A stretch of DNA of 64,000 bases from Maratus speciosus (lineage: Eukaryota; Arthropoda; Arachnida; Araneae; Salticidae): contig OZ010788.1 in assembly GCA_963932465.1 (NCBI GenBank), forward strand, positions 671,048,484 through 671,112,483, in the 5' to 3' direction. The translations under genes and the position numbers were made by a program. The notes beneath the pieces are model-generated. The model was not told the DNA's origin. It searched no databases and worked only from the letters and a program-made list of their open reading frames with translations. Shown here piece after piece: positions 45,486 through 57,900 of this stretch. Numbering within the stretch: position 1 is the stretch's first letter; each line of letters opens with the position of its first letter.

Positions 45486-47014
45486 TAATGATCTTTAAAT
45501 ATTACCCTTTACAATTTGATATTTATTAACTTTATAGATTATATTTTTAATTCGTGACCACTGTCCCCAAAATTAATAAATAAATAAATACTTTAAATTT
45601 CACATCTCAGAGATGATGCTGTCTATTCATAGAAAAAAAAAGTTAACATCCCCTCCCCCCTCCCACACACACACATTAATTCAGCAACAAATGATAGTAG
45701 GAAACGAAACGAAATATTACGAAAAGTAAATATGAATCAGAAAATATGCCACTGATTATTAATTACACGATAAATAGCTAATCAACTCAGGATACGCTCC
45801 AAAAAATTTCTTCAACTGCATTTATGATTACTGCTTTTATTATTTCGCAAATAAAAGAATATTTTATCAACAAAGGGTTACACATACTATGGTTGAAAAG
45901 TATTTAAATTCCACCAAATCTATTGTTTTTATCTCCTATGTTCCAAGAGATATATGCCTATGGTCAGGTAAATGGCTTATATATTATGTATCTGAGACGA
46001 GAACTTATGAAAATATTTGAAAAAAAATATAATACACTAAGGAAATTCAATAAGAAAATCTGCCTCACGTTATTAATAGATAATAATAAAAAAAGAAAAA
46101 CTCATAAATACACGACATGCATCTAAAAATATTTCTCCAGCAATATGAAAAGATTACAGCATTTTTTTTAATTAAGGGGACTTGAAGGGTTTGTAATGGA
46201 TAAAATGAAGCCTGTAATTAATTTTGCTTTATTAACCATTTGGAAATGGTTGTTGTTTTCGGTCGAGGATGGGGCCAAATGATGCTCGCATTTTATTTTT
46301 TTTAACGAAATTCAACGATGTTCTTTACTTTTAGAAGAATTTTTATTTGAATAAGTAATAGAAAGGCATAAAATCGTTAAAAGTTGTTTGAATAGGTAAT
46401 CGAAAAGCATAAAATCCCTAAAAATTGAAAAAGTTACAAAATGGGTAGGCGCATATTATCAGATATGGAAAAATCCAAAGTCAAAGAGCGACACCGAAAT
46501 GAAAATTGCCTTGCAAAGCAAATATCGAGCTCTTTAACTCATTATCTAGGCCATGAAAATCGAGGTCTTCAACTGATTATGTAGCCCATGAAAATCGATT
46601 ACAGAATAAAAGACGAAAGCGAAAAAGGAAATAATGTAATGTTTGATAGTAAAAGGCCATGTCTCGAGGGGCTCCAATCCAGAGCCACGGCATTTTACAA
46701 TCGGTCGATTCTAACCGGGAAAAACTGAGCTCAACTGCTTTTGATTTGTAAACTGTTTTTCTTCTCGAAACGGGACTTGGAGAGTTTATCGTTGAAGGTT
46801 TGATCTTTGCGTCTGAAGTTTGATCTTTGCGATCTGTTGTTGAAGAGGATGCGACGGAATTTGGTGGACGACATTTAGATTTTTCGGTTAAATGTAGTTA
46901 CGAAGGTGATTTGTCGCGATCTGTGGATGATTCTGCTTTCGATTTTTAACCTTTTATCTTTCTCGGCTTCTCTTGTCGAAATGACCCAAAATTAAAACTA
47001 AGAAAATATTAAGT

Positions 47015-47015
<1 letters not shown>
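45486..47015. other. No gene recognised
   Basis: Part of 46260-46960 is less AT-rich and has small internal duplications (GGCATAAAATCGTTAAAA.TTG / AGCATAAAATCCCTAAAAATTG; AGGCCATGAAAATCGA / AGCCCATGAAAATCGA; GTTTGATCTTTGCG twice). The short frame 45923-46126 is not convincing. Confidence 0.45.
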
Positions 47016-47051
<36 letters not shown>

Positions 47052-47104
47052 AAATAGTTGTTGTAATCTATTAAATTACTTTTTTTTTTTTTTTTTTTTT
47101 TTTT
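47016..47104. repeat. Facing A and T homopolymers
   Basis: A33 followed, after 31 bases, by T25, an inverted homopolymer pair that could be two retroposed tails abutting or a slippage-prone hairpin. Confidence 0.8.
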
Positions 47105-47714
47105 ACTTTGCTTTCGAAAATTTATTACTTAGATTTTATGTCTTTTCTATTGGAAAGCTAATAAAACAGGCTTTTGAATGAAAATTAAGTTTCACAATAT
47201 CACTTGATTCATTTGCTTTACCAGATTATCCAGACGTTATACAGCTTTAAAATACACAAAAAATAGTGTAAATGTTCAAAAGTTTAAAAAAACACATATT
47301 TTTAAACATATGTAATGATCGTACAGATGTATGAAGATTTAAAAATTTTCCCCTCACTGTAAAACATTTGATGTAACGGTACTCAATAAAACTGGAGGCA
47401 GCATTGCTGCCTCCAATCTTACGGTGGTATTTAACTGTTATAACTGGTGTAACATTACACAGCTCTTGTGTAAGGTTTCACCATAATATTCTGAATCATT
47501 TAACAAATTTCTGTGTACAGTTACACCACAATTGCCTGCAAGCTTTCACCGTAATTGCGTGTAAGATTCCACATCAGTAAGAGTAAGCTTTCACCTAACT
47601 TTCCTGGAAGGTTACCCATTATTAGGTGCAAGTTTTCTCCACATTTTTTTGTAATCTTACACGGTAATTATGTGTAAGGTTTACACATGTGTAAGAGTAA
47701 GCTTTGATGGAATG

Positions 47715-48345
47715 GCTAAATTTTTTCTGCACCATTTAATAATCATCTGGTATTAAAATATTATTTGCCTAAAATAATTTTTTACAAAATAGTAAAAGCT
47801 TTTAAATGCAAAAAAAAATTATTAAAAACATATTTTACTAAAAATTAGTATCTATTAATAAACAAGTCTTTAAAAGTACACTTTCTATTTATTTTGCTGC
47901 AATAAATATATGTATATTTCAAATTTAACCTTACACAGTAATTGTGTGTAAGGTTACACGTCAGTAGGGATAAGCTTTCCTGGTGTTACACATTATTTAT
48001 ATCTACGTTTTCAACTTCCATTATTCATTTCTCGACACTGCCTAAAAACTGGGTTAAATTTACAATTTTACAGTTTTCCTTTGTATAAATTTTCTTAGTA
48101 AAAAAACACTAAATTGTTATTTCAAAATGTGAAAAAAAAATATATTTATTGAGGCAATATAAATAGAAAGTGTGCTTTTAAAGGCTTGTTTATTAATATA
48201 TACTAATTTTTAGTAAAATGTGTTCTTAATAATTATTTTTGCTTTTAAAAGCTGTTATTATTTTGTAAAAAAAATATTTTAGGTAAATAATATTTTAATA
48301 CCAGATTATCATTAATAGGTGCAGGAAAAATTTAGCAATCAAAAT
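47715..48345. repeat. 0.63 kb palindrome inside the preceding element
   Basis: The left arm (TAATAATCATCTGGTATTAA, AAAAGCTTTTAAATGC, ATTAATAAACAAG.CTTTAAAA) is mirrored in the right arm (48130-48345) at high identity. The loop near 48000 carries GTGTAAGGTTACAC. Confidence 0.75.
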
Positions 48346-48430
48346 GAGAAATCTGTACTAAAGTACACTTATAAACATCTGAAATTAAAATCTTCCACAG
48401 AAAATCTCCCCATTTCTACCCCCCTGCCCC

Positions 48431-48598
48431 AGCTATCTCTATCTCTCTCTCTCTCTCTCTTTTTGTATTTACCGAAGAGTTTTGGTATTTCTGAATAAAT
48501 ATTTTAATATATTTTTTGCATCAGTTTGATAATTTCAGAAAAATTACATCTCCACCCCCCTCCCCTTCTCTACTTTTTTTTTTTTTTTTTTTTTTTTT
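48431..48598 (+). repeat. CT-rich and T homopolymer tracts
   Basis: (CT)n near 48440-48460 and a long T run near 48575-48598. The plus-strand frame 48516-48734 that spans it is low complexity. Confidence 0.7.
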
Positions 48599-50336
48599 GC
48601 GTGTGTGTGCTTTTGTGTTTCTGAATCATTATCAAAAGTGGATGAATGCCATTCATTGTACAAATTATAAATTCACAAAGTACAATACGATAAGAAAACA
48701 TATTATTAATTATTTAAAGTATTATATATATTAACTTTAACTAAAAGTATTACGTGTTTCCTTTTTTATACTTATTTTGTTATGTTTACAAAAAGGTAAA
48801 ATTTTAAAAGCTTAAGCACTTATATTGCTACCTCAATTAGTAAGAAATAACAATTTAAAAAGGTTACTAAGTTATCAATATTAATAAGTATAAAATCTTA
48901 AATATTAATGCACTAATAAAGGAAAAAAATACTGTATCCTTTCTTTATTCAGAAATAAAAGTATGCTATACTTTTACAGAATATTCTACAACAATATATA
49001 ATTCCCATGCGTATTATATATATATTAATTCTAACTTTACATTTTCTATGTAAATATTAATTTTATAAAAGTTCATTTAATTTACCACACTAAAACAAAA
49101 TGTATTCTTAAAAAATGATTTTTTAAAATAAGCTTCATTTAACTTGTAATGAAATGATGTAATAGATAGGAATGACTAAACCACTTGACTACATAATATT
49201 AACAAAACATAATAAACAAAATAGTTTCGCTTAATTATTATTACTAATATTTAAAAAAAAAATTCTGCATCATATACTATTACAAAGTATAATTCGCATA
49301 TATAATTTTCTTATACCTTACATATTCTTTGTAAACATGGATTTTATAAAGGATTATATATTATTGCTGTACTACATTACTATACTAAAATAAAATGTGT
49401 TCCAACAATCTTTAAATGTTGCTTCATTTAAACCGTGATGAAATAAAGCGATTAAAATGAAAAATTGAATATATAACACTTAAAATAATAAGAAATAATT
49501 ATTAAAATAGTTACACCTAGTTATTAAAATGTTTACATATTAAATAATAGTAATTAAATTAATTTATCCATTTTGTTGTACAAATAAAAATATACAGTAT
49601 TTTCTACAGAATAATCTACAACAATAAATATAATTCATTCACAGATTTATATATGCATTATTTTTCAGAATTAACATATTCCGTGTAAATATGAATTTTA
49701 TAAAAAAAAAAATACTTAGCATGCTAAAATATAACGTTTTTTATATTTAATTTTAAAAGAAATAATGCGATAAAACTAATAAATGAAAAACTTGAATATA
49801 TATATAATACTTTGAAAAATGAATAACAATATGTTTTCTTACCTTATTGTACTTTTGCGAGTTTATAATTATTGCAGTGAATGATGATAGCCATTTTTCG
49901 CACTGATTATGTGAGACGGAGACGTAAAACAATACGCCTTGTGTTTCTGCCCATTATTGTATTTGAAATGGCATCTAAATATCATACAAAATGGTGGCAT
50001 ATGTGCACTTTTGATAATTTAAAAAAATATATCACAACAAACACGTGCTATTCTTGCTCCAACATGTGCCTGAACGCCAGATCACAACGTGCAAGGGAGA
50101 ATGAAATCCCCTTTAATGTTCCATTCATCTCTCGTGACGCATGTGACTAAGTTGAAACCAGTTTTCACTCCGCAGATGTCAAGTGCTACGCCTGAGATGA
50201 GAAGTTACACATACACAACCTTTGTGAAAGAATTCTCCAATTGGTGAGTTTTTAAAATATCAGAAAGGCTTCCTCCAGAGTCTGTGTAATGTTACACAGA
50301 GAATCCAGAGTAAACTCGCACAAATATTTTACAGTG

Positions 50337-51042
50337 CTCTCTTTCAGAGGCATCTTCAGTTAATGCTGTTTTTCGTGTCTTCCTAATTACTGTCTTCGTA
50401 TTTTTGCTATCCTCTTCCCCTATTCTTAGCATGTTACGTCATCTATTGTCAATTTTTGTGACAAAATTGGCAGTAAAATTTTATTTTTGTGCATTTTTTG
50501 GATACCTCAAGTGTGTAAGATATTTGTTCTAAAGCGGTTTTGCGCGATTCCAATTCCTTACAATCATGTTTCTCGTTGACCATAATGTCGTTCGTTCAAC
50601 ATGACTTTGAGGTAAAATTTTAAACTCGCTTTCCTCGAAACCATGGTTTTCAAACTGGGTGATCCTTTTTCATGAGATTGATTTCGACCAACTTCCTTAA
50701 TTTGTTTTGAAAAGAGAAAGGTAATCGATTTTTCTGGAGTTTAATTTTCGTTGATTTGCGAAAAGTATAATTTTAATTGATTAATTATTTTATTTCGAGC
50801 TCGTAAAAGGTAAAACAAAAGATGAAAAATTGATATCTTTTGTTCAAATTACCGTCATTTTATCAACTATATAAACGAAACTTTGTCATAAGCTTTGTAT
50901 TTCATCATTTTGGTATGCAGTAGTTTTCTTAATATTAGCGAAGAAAGACCTCCGGCCACAAAAAACTAATTTACGACGGCGGCATGGGGCGGTGACAACG
51001 TTAATTACTTTTTCTTAAAATAGAGATATAATTATTATTTTT
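50337..51042. other. No gene recognised
   Basis: Mixed composition, no supported frame, no termini defined. Confidence 0.45.
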
Positions 51043-52392
51043 AGGGTTCCGTACTTAAAAAGGAAAATCAGAGCCATTATAAGATCACTCCTGTCACAGC
51101 CATTTTACTCGTAAACTATGGAACGTGGAAAGTTTAAATTCGAAGACGTAATAAACACTATTGATTCACATATTTACAGATTATTAAACATTCACTAATA
51201 TATTTAGCAAAAATTTATAGGGGGAAATTAAATTGCTTGAAAAAAAAATATTTTCTTTGTATATCGTGTGAAAACTTTCGTAACGCTGAATTCAAAAATA
51301 CATTTCTTTTAATTTTAAGTATTACATTTTCAAAGATATCGTCGAAAATGTAGCGTAAATATATGCCCCACCCCCTCCCATCTATTTCCGAATCTATTGA
51401 AACTAAAATTATGAAAAAAATAGAGGTAGTAGACGTTAATGTAAACCTTGCAGGAAAATTATAGCGATTACCCTAGGTCACATAATTTTTGAGAAAAGCG
51501 CATTTTTCTGTTACACACAAATTCCGATTTGCGGGCATTCGGCAAAGGTGTTGAGGAGCGCTGGAGGTACCTATCGTAGCAGAAGTATAAATGCATTGTT
51601 CATAATGATTTTCGAAAAAAATCGTCGGTCATTAGCCGAGTTATTAACCCTATAAGACACGGCCGGTTTGGACATACATAATGACAGGGGCGGGGTACTC
51701 TATGTGGCATCGGCTTTTAAAGCCTAGATAACAATTTTTAATGTTATATTTGCGTAATGCAATGCCCAGTAGAGTACAAAAGCAATGAACGACAAATTGT
51801 TAAAAACAGACTAATTTAATTAGAATGAATCACACAAATACCATGGGATTCGCGCCCAGTTGCATTGAATAGATTTCTGAATACGCCTCCCATGTCTTTA
51901 AACATTAATTAAAATCCTACCTGGAAAACGCGGCACGGCCCAGGACAGCGTTGCCATTTTTCGACCCCCTTTCGAAACGCGCTTAGCACAATGCCAAGTT
52001 TAAACATTGAACAAGAGTTTTAGCTACAGAGTTTTAGTTCAGTTTTAGCTACACTGTAAAATGGAAAGATTATTACTACGCTAAATTTAGTTTCACGAAA
52101 GGCCAGATGAAGTTTAAATATCTTTACTTTTATTGTTATGACCGAATTAAGTTCATCATTAGCAGATTAGGATAAGATTAAAAAAAGAGTTATACAGAAT
52201 ATAAATATTGGATATTATTTAGGCTTCATATCTCTTTTAACATTTATGGTATACCCATTCACACTTTTCTAGTATATACAGCTATACCCAACCTTACGTT
52301 GTATAGCTTTTTACAAAGTCTTATTATTATTTTAGCAACGATTTTTTTTAATAATACAGTTAATAATTTCTATATTTATTGTAAGGAACCCT
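51043..52392 (+). mobile_element. Family D TIR element, copy 1 (1.35 kb)
   Basis: Starts AGGGTTCCGTAC and ends GTAAGGAACCCT, a 12 bp inverted repeat with one mismatch. Collinear with 55615-57900: CCATTATAAGATCAC, CACAGCCA.TTTACTCGTAAA, ACACGGCCGGTTTGGAC.TAC, AATGACAGGGGCGG.GTACTC, CATCGGCTTTTAAAGCCTAG. No transposase frame. 'AGGGTTCCGTAC' starts are familiar from arthropod repeats, but I cannot give a superfamily. Confidence 0.65.
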
Positions 52393-53146
52393 GTGAGCGC
52401 GAGTAATATTCACATTTGACCGTTGATTTAACTTCAGATGTAATCGAGTGACAATATAATATAAAGTGTAAAAAAAGAAATGACGTGGATTCAAAATTAT
52501 ATAAAACTAGCATTATAAGGTTTATTTTGTCGTACAATATTAAAATTTTTCTAATTGTTTTATTTACAATTGAACAAATTTTTTCTTCCCTTAAAATATT
52601 TGGTACTTCTGATCCCGTCGACCACATTCCATTAAAAAAAGAAAAAAAAAGAAAAAAAAAACTTTCTTCAAACTTTTAGCCAAACTGCAACTCTCAATAA
52701 ACAAATGAAAGAACGTTGACATTGGAATCTCAAAAGATATACAAGAAATTCGGAAAAGCCCCATTCACTAAAGTGCCAATTATCAGTAATTTTAAACAAT
52801 AAAATTTACAATATATTTGGGAAAACAAATCTTGGATATTTATTTATTTACATTATTTTTCTTAAGGGGGTCCGGGCTCAAAATTCTATTTTTTTTATTT
52901 ATAGAGATTTTGTTATGAAATGTTTTTCTGAAATATGTGTTAATATAATAAGAATATTGCATGTAAAAAAAATCACGAAGTTAATATGGCACGAAGTTAT
53001 AAGCACAGCATTCATATAACAAAAAAATGACGAACAAGGGGACTTAATTTGTGTATCTTTTTTCCATAATTAACAAATCTGTGTAGTATTTATCTTCTTT
53101 ATTTAAATATAGCTTTAAAATGGATTTTGCACACAAGGAATGTTAT

Positions 53147-53149
<3 letters not shown>
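52393..53149. other. No gene recognised
   Basis: AT-rich. A TTAAGGGGGTCCGGGCTC word near 52864 looks like a repeat terminus without a visible partner. Confidence 0.45.
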
Positions 53150-53204
<55 letters not shown>

Positions 53205-53320
53205 CTTTAAAAATGATTTTTTCGCACGAGAAATGTGGTAGTAAAAAGAGCTTTAAAAACTGATTTCGGTTAACCGTGAGCTTCGGTTAAAAGAGTTTCG
53301 GATAAAAGAGGTTCTACTGT
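53150..53320. repeat. A53 homopolymer and a single pogo-like terminus
   Basis: A run of about 53 A is followed by a segment that ends GAGGTTCTACTG-TA (reverse complement TA-CAGTAGAACCTC), with TCGGTTAA / TCGG.TAAAAGAG words repeated. A pogo/Tigger-type end without a partner. Confidence 0.5.
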
Positions 53321-53781
53321 ACTTACAAAATTCAATGGGCATTGAAATCGAAAGTAATGTTTCAAACCCTAGTCTTTATTTTCATAAAAATCAATAGTTT
53401 GCTGTCGCTTTGACTGGGGTTCGCTTTTGGGCTTCTTCGCCAACATGGGATTCTCAGTACTTGGTTTGACTTCTTCACTTCCATTACCTTAATGTAAGTT
53501 TTTTATATGTTTAGTTTAAATTATTTTAAACCTTATTTTGTGACAGAACCCTCGTTACTACCAATCCTGTCAATTTCGAACCATGTTCTTGTTCTTAGAC
53601 TCCGGATGGTTAGAATAATTTCAGCTTTATCGAATTTGTGGTTTTACATAACTGAAACTTCCTACTCCGTGACTTTTAACATGAAGAACGTTAAGGAATT
53701 TATAATTTGTAATACGAATATAATGATTAGACTACCACGTGCCACCATGGTCTTTCACACTTTCATTCTAATTTATCTAAT

Positions 53782-54351
53782 TTAACCCCTTAACGGTCAC
53801 TTAATATTTGGAAAAACCATAAAAAGGACCTATTTTTTTAATTACAGAAATTGAATAATAACAAGGCTTCTAAATAAAATATGCTTTTTTTTTTTTAAGG
53901 CAAAAAAAGAAATGTTATAGAACAAATTCACATTTGTAGAAAGCCATCATGCGTGAATTCTGTGTATTAATTTTTGTTTTATACCCTACAAATTAATGCG
54001 AATAAGACCTTTATTTTTCACATCTTAGATCTTTATTTATCATCATCACACAAATTTTTACAAATGATATATGAAATAAATATATATACATTAAATTTGG
54101 ATTATTAATAATTTTTTTGAGTGTGATATATTTTGAAACATGCAATACAACGTCCAACATCACAATCAGCGCCAAAAACCAAACCTAAACGGTAATACTC
54201 AAAGACTTCACACGTAAATGACTTTAAATTTTTCTGGTTTCGAAGTTTTTTCCAGCAATTAAATCTCCAGCCCGGAAATAGGACGGGCGCGAGAAATAAC
54301 GAACGACATCTCATCCCGTGATATTGACGGGAGCGAGAATTAAGGTGTTAA
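53782..54351. mobile_element. TTAA-flanked MITE of 562 bp
   Basis: TTAA on both sides; ends CCCCTTAACGG and, reverse-complemented, CACCTTAATTC. Near the right end GGACGGGCGCGAG and TGACGGGAGCGAG are direct subterminal repeats. The frame 54105-54314 on the minus strand lies inside it and has no known motif. Confidence 0.65.
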
Positions 54352-54699
54352 ATTCTGTTTCAAAAAGATTAAGTTATACTTATTTCAATTTTACCGCCAT
54401 CAAATAACATTAACTATGGTTTTGGATTTATTTCATAGTAGGTTTTATTTAGCTAATCATGTTTTGTATTTCTTATGCAACTATCCTGTAATATATTACT
54501 AAATGAGATCTCTAAATGAAGTTTTTGTCATTTTGTTGTTCGATTTGTTATTTAGTAACTTATTTAAATGTATTCTATATGTAAATTCGTACTTGCTATC
54601 TTTAGTAAGAGATTTGTTTAGATTTTATAGGATGTTACTTGACTACTGTATTTTGATTTTCAAAGTTATATATGTATGATACGTTTCACTAGTATGATA
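54352..54699. other. No gene recognised
   Basis: AT-rich, nothing supported. Confidence 0.5.
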
Positions 54700-55260
54700 T
54701 AAACATATCGGTCTTAATAAGCAGCCATACACTCGTTATGTTACTCAATCGAGGAATCAAAGTTTTGCAGTCGTAAAATCATGGTTAAGAGAGGAAGATC
54801 AGGCCGACGTCCATTGGTAGTTTTCCGGAAATAATAACTGAAGCCTTTAGATTCATCAAATATTTATTAGATGATCAAAAAATGCACCAAACTCCACTAG
54901 CAATATGCTACCCATGTTCGGGCCGTTGTTACGTCGTAAATAGAAACCACAAGATGTTAAATATTAAAACAGCATGACGAAGATACAGTAAACAAAGCTC
55001 TCCGGGTGACGTGGGTTATTTAAGCAACTCAATAATCGTAATATTCTCTCTCTCCCAGCCAATGCAACAGGTTAAATACTTCCGAAAAAGACACGCGTAC
55101 GAATACATTATCAATGAAGAACCAACACCGTAATAATAGCCGGAAGGACGCGACGAGAGGCAGGCTAAGATAGGACTTAGCTCCGAGGGAAGGGGAAAGT
55201 ACGCGTGACGTCGATGATGAACTCTTTAGTCTCGGCGTCAGTTTTATAACATAATCAAAT
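54700..55260. other. GC- and CpG-richer island 2, function unknown
   Basis: About 560 bp, less AT-rich than its surroundings, with CpG-containing words (GACACGCGTACG, GGACGCGACGAGAGGC, GTACGCGTGACGTCG). No frame or known element. It lies between two stretches (around 53600-53720 and 55530-55610) that both match adjacent parts of repeat A copy 1, so it may be part of a segment inserted there. Confidence 0.35.
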
Positions 55261-55614
55261 GTTGGTAAGGAATCATGGAATATGGAACATTAGTGAACGA
55301 ATAATATTAAATACATTCGATACAAAAAGAATTTAGTTTCAGAATGAAAAGTAATTTAATGGGTTTTATAAAATCAGACGAATTGATTTAAGGTTTTTAG
55401 AATAATAAAAGAATACGCATTTAAAGCATGGAAAAAAGATATTTAAGATAGTATTAAATCTAAGTAAAAAAGGTAGATATTATAATAATTTGGAATAGTT
55501 TAATTAAGATAAAAGGGCGAACATTTTTATTGTTACATGTATATCCATTTAAAAATACTATTTGATGCAATTCGAGCTTCCCGGATTACACAATATACGC
55601 AAAAACCAATTTTT

Positions 55615-57900
55615 AGGGTTCCATACTTAAAAAGTAAAAACGAAACCATTATAAGATCACCCCTGTGTCTGTCTGTCACAGCCAATTTACTCGTAAAATA
55701 TAAAAAGTGGAAAGTTCAAATTGGCTGAAGTAATAAAGGTTATAAACCCACATATTTATAGATTATTAACCATTCAGAAATATATTTAGGGAAAATGTAG
55801 AGGGGCTAATTAAGTTACTTGGAAAAAAAATCTTTTTTTTTTTTTGTACATCGTGTGGGTTATTGTGGGAAAGCGTTCGTAACGCCGAATTTAAAAATGC
55901 ACTTCTTTTAATTTTAGATATTATATTTTCAGAGATATTGTCGAAAATGTAATGCAAAAATAATCCCCCCCCCCTCTTCTAATTCCGAATCTACTAAAAC
56001 TAAAATTATGAAAAAATTTGGGGAGGTAGATGTTAATTTAAACCTTGCAGGAAAACTATAGAGATTAGCCTAGGTCAGATAGTTTTTAAGAAAATCGCAT
56101 TTTTTTGTTACGCACACATTTAATTTTGGGGGCGTTCAGCGAAGGAGCATACGGGTCAACATCTGAAAACTGGACTTTTTCACTCCAGAATTTTTATATA
56201 TTTGAATTAATGTACCAACTTCCAAATTCAATGATATACTATGATACATGTTTTGTCATTTGAATGCTATAGTGTTTTGAGATCAAGGATGTATAATTTA
56301 TGCGTAGGATAAAATTTGTGGAAGAAAGTGTCTGTTAGAACCATAATTAGTGTCTAATAATTGGGACTGAGATGATGGGGACTGAGGTGATGTTTTTGTC
56401 TTAAAAGCTGCACAGCCATTTTATTGAATCATTTTGAACGTAAATGATTAAATATTCCATGTGACATTTGCATGTTATATAAATAAAGTTGCAATAAGCT
56501 TTTTTTTTTTTATAGATAAAAAATTAAATATGGGGTCATGAATGATGCTATAAAAAAATACTCATCTCTTTTCAGAACAAAAACTAAATATTTCTAAAAA
56601 TGTAACAGTGAGGAGAACAACTTACTTTCATCCATGGTGGATGGTTGAACTATAGTTGCTGTTGCAATGGAAATAATTTTGCCAGCGCCACCTAGTATCT
56701 GTTAACCTAAATGTGTGGTTACATGGACTGAGATTATGGTCAACCTCAGGGACAAATATATTTACTAGAGTATTTTACTATACAATCTATACTAGTAAAG
56801 GAGCATTATATTTCCCCATACTGTATATATATAGGTATAAATATATAATAGCAAAAGTTAAACATATTTATAAAACATTTTACAGCATACATTTAACATT
56901 GGATATTTGTACCTGGGGACAGGGACTGAAATGATGATTTCGTTTGTTTAAAACTTAAAATTAATTATTTATACATCATAATATGTCCCTTTATCATTGG
57001 TAATTGTTATAACAAGTGTTACAATATATTACATTATTCAGTTTTTGGTTTTAGTATAATTAATAGAATATTATTGGCAGTGGATGCAAATTGTTCAATT
57101 TTCAGATATTGGCCCATACAAGCGCTTGCGGTACCTGTCGTCGCAGAAGTGTAAAAGAATTGTTGAAAATGATTTTCGAAAACCATTGTCGGTAATTAGG
57201 TGAGATGTTACCCCTTAAAGACACGGCCGGTTTGGACTTACATAATGACAGGGGCGGCGTACTCTATATACCATCGGCTTTTAAAGCCTAGATAACAACT
57301 TTTAATGATATATTTGTGTAATGCATTGCCCAGTAGTAGTATAAAAGCAATAAACGTCAAACTCTTAAAAACAATCTAATTTAATTAGAATTAACCACAT
57401 AATTACTATGGGATTCACGACTAGTTTGAATTGAGTGGCTCTCTCAATACTCAACCCCTGTTTTTAAAGGTTAATTAAAACCTATCTGAAGAAACGCGGA
57501 AAGGACCCCGGCGTTGCGAATTTGCGTCCTCCTTTCGAAGCTCGCTTAGCACAATACCAACATTAAACTTTGAACAAGAGTTTTGTTTTAGATACACTGT
57601 TAAATGCAAAGATTATTAGTACGCTGAATTTGGCTTTATGAAATGACAAATGAAGTTTAAATAGGCACTACTGTAATTGTCATCACCGAATTAAGTTCAT
57701 CATAAACAGATTAGGATATGATAAAAAAAAAAGAGTTATACAGAATAGCAATATTTGATACTATTGAGGCTGAACTTTTATGGTATATCCATTTGTACTT
57801 TTCTTGTAAATGCAGCTGTATCCAACCCTACGTTCTATAGTTTTTTACAAAGTCTTATTATTCTTATTCGTTACTAATTAATATATTTATTATATGGGGC
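55615..57900 (+). mobile_element. Family D TIR element, copy 2, with nested element
   Basis: Collinear with 51043-52392 on both sides of a 963 bp insertion. The left end is AGGGTTCCATAC; the right end has decayed. The preceding TTCCCGGATTACACAATATACGC word matches repeat A copy 1 near 15798, so it is probably inserted in a repeat A copy. Confidence 0.65.
56149..57119. mobile_element. 963 bp element with 4 bp target duplication
   Basis: ATAC on both sides of an element starting GGGTCAACATCTGAAAACTG and ending, reverse-complemented, GGGCCAATATCTGAAAATTG (17 of 20). Family D copy 1 is uninterrupted at this place. GGACTGAG(A/G)T.ATG-type words recur near 56365, 56380, 56727 and 56928. No recognisable protein; the frame 56713-56934 is low confidence. 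Superfamily unassigned. Confidence 0.7.

Larger units (their letters stand above)
47355..50336. mobile_element. 3 kb TIR element with GTGTAAGGTTACAC-type repeats
   Basis: Ends CACTGTAAAACATTTG and, reverse-complemented, CACTGTAAAATATTTG (15 of 16). Near-palindromic GTGTAAGGTTWCAC words and degenerate forms recur roughly ten times between 47440 and 47960, and once near 50283. The interior includes a 0.6 kb palindrome. I could not find a clean target-site duplication. A frame at 49881-50150 (89 residues, Arg-rich start, several Cys) has no recognisable domain. Confidence 0.6.

Noticed and set aside
46670..46730. Possible tRNA-like SINE head on the minus strand
   Set aside because: Only a loose A-box and a poor B-box; no paired acceptor or T stem.
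49881..50150. 89-residue plus-strand frame
   Set aside because: Inside a TIR element, no recognisable domain or conserved counterpart; kept only as a note in that element.
47355..50336. hAT assignment from the CACTGTAAAA ends
   Set aside because: No 8 bp duplication: the flanking bases do not match.
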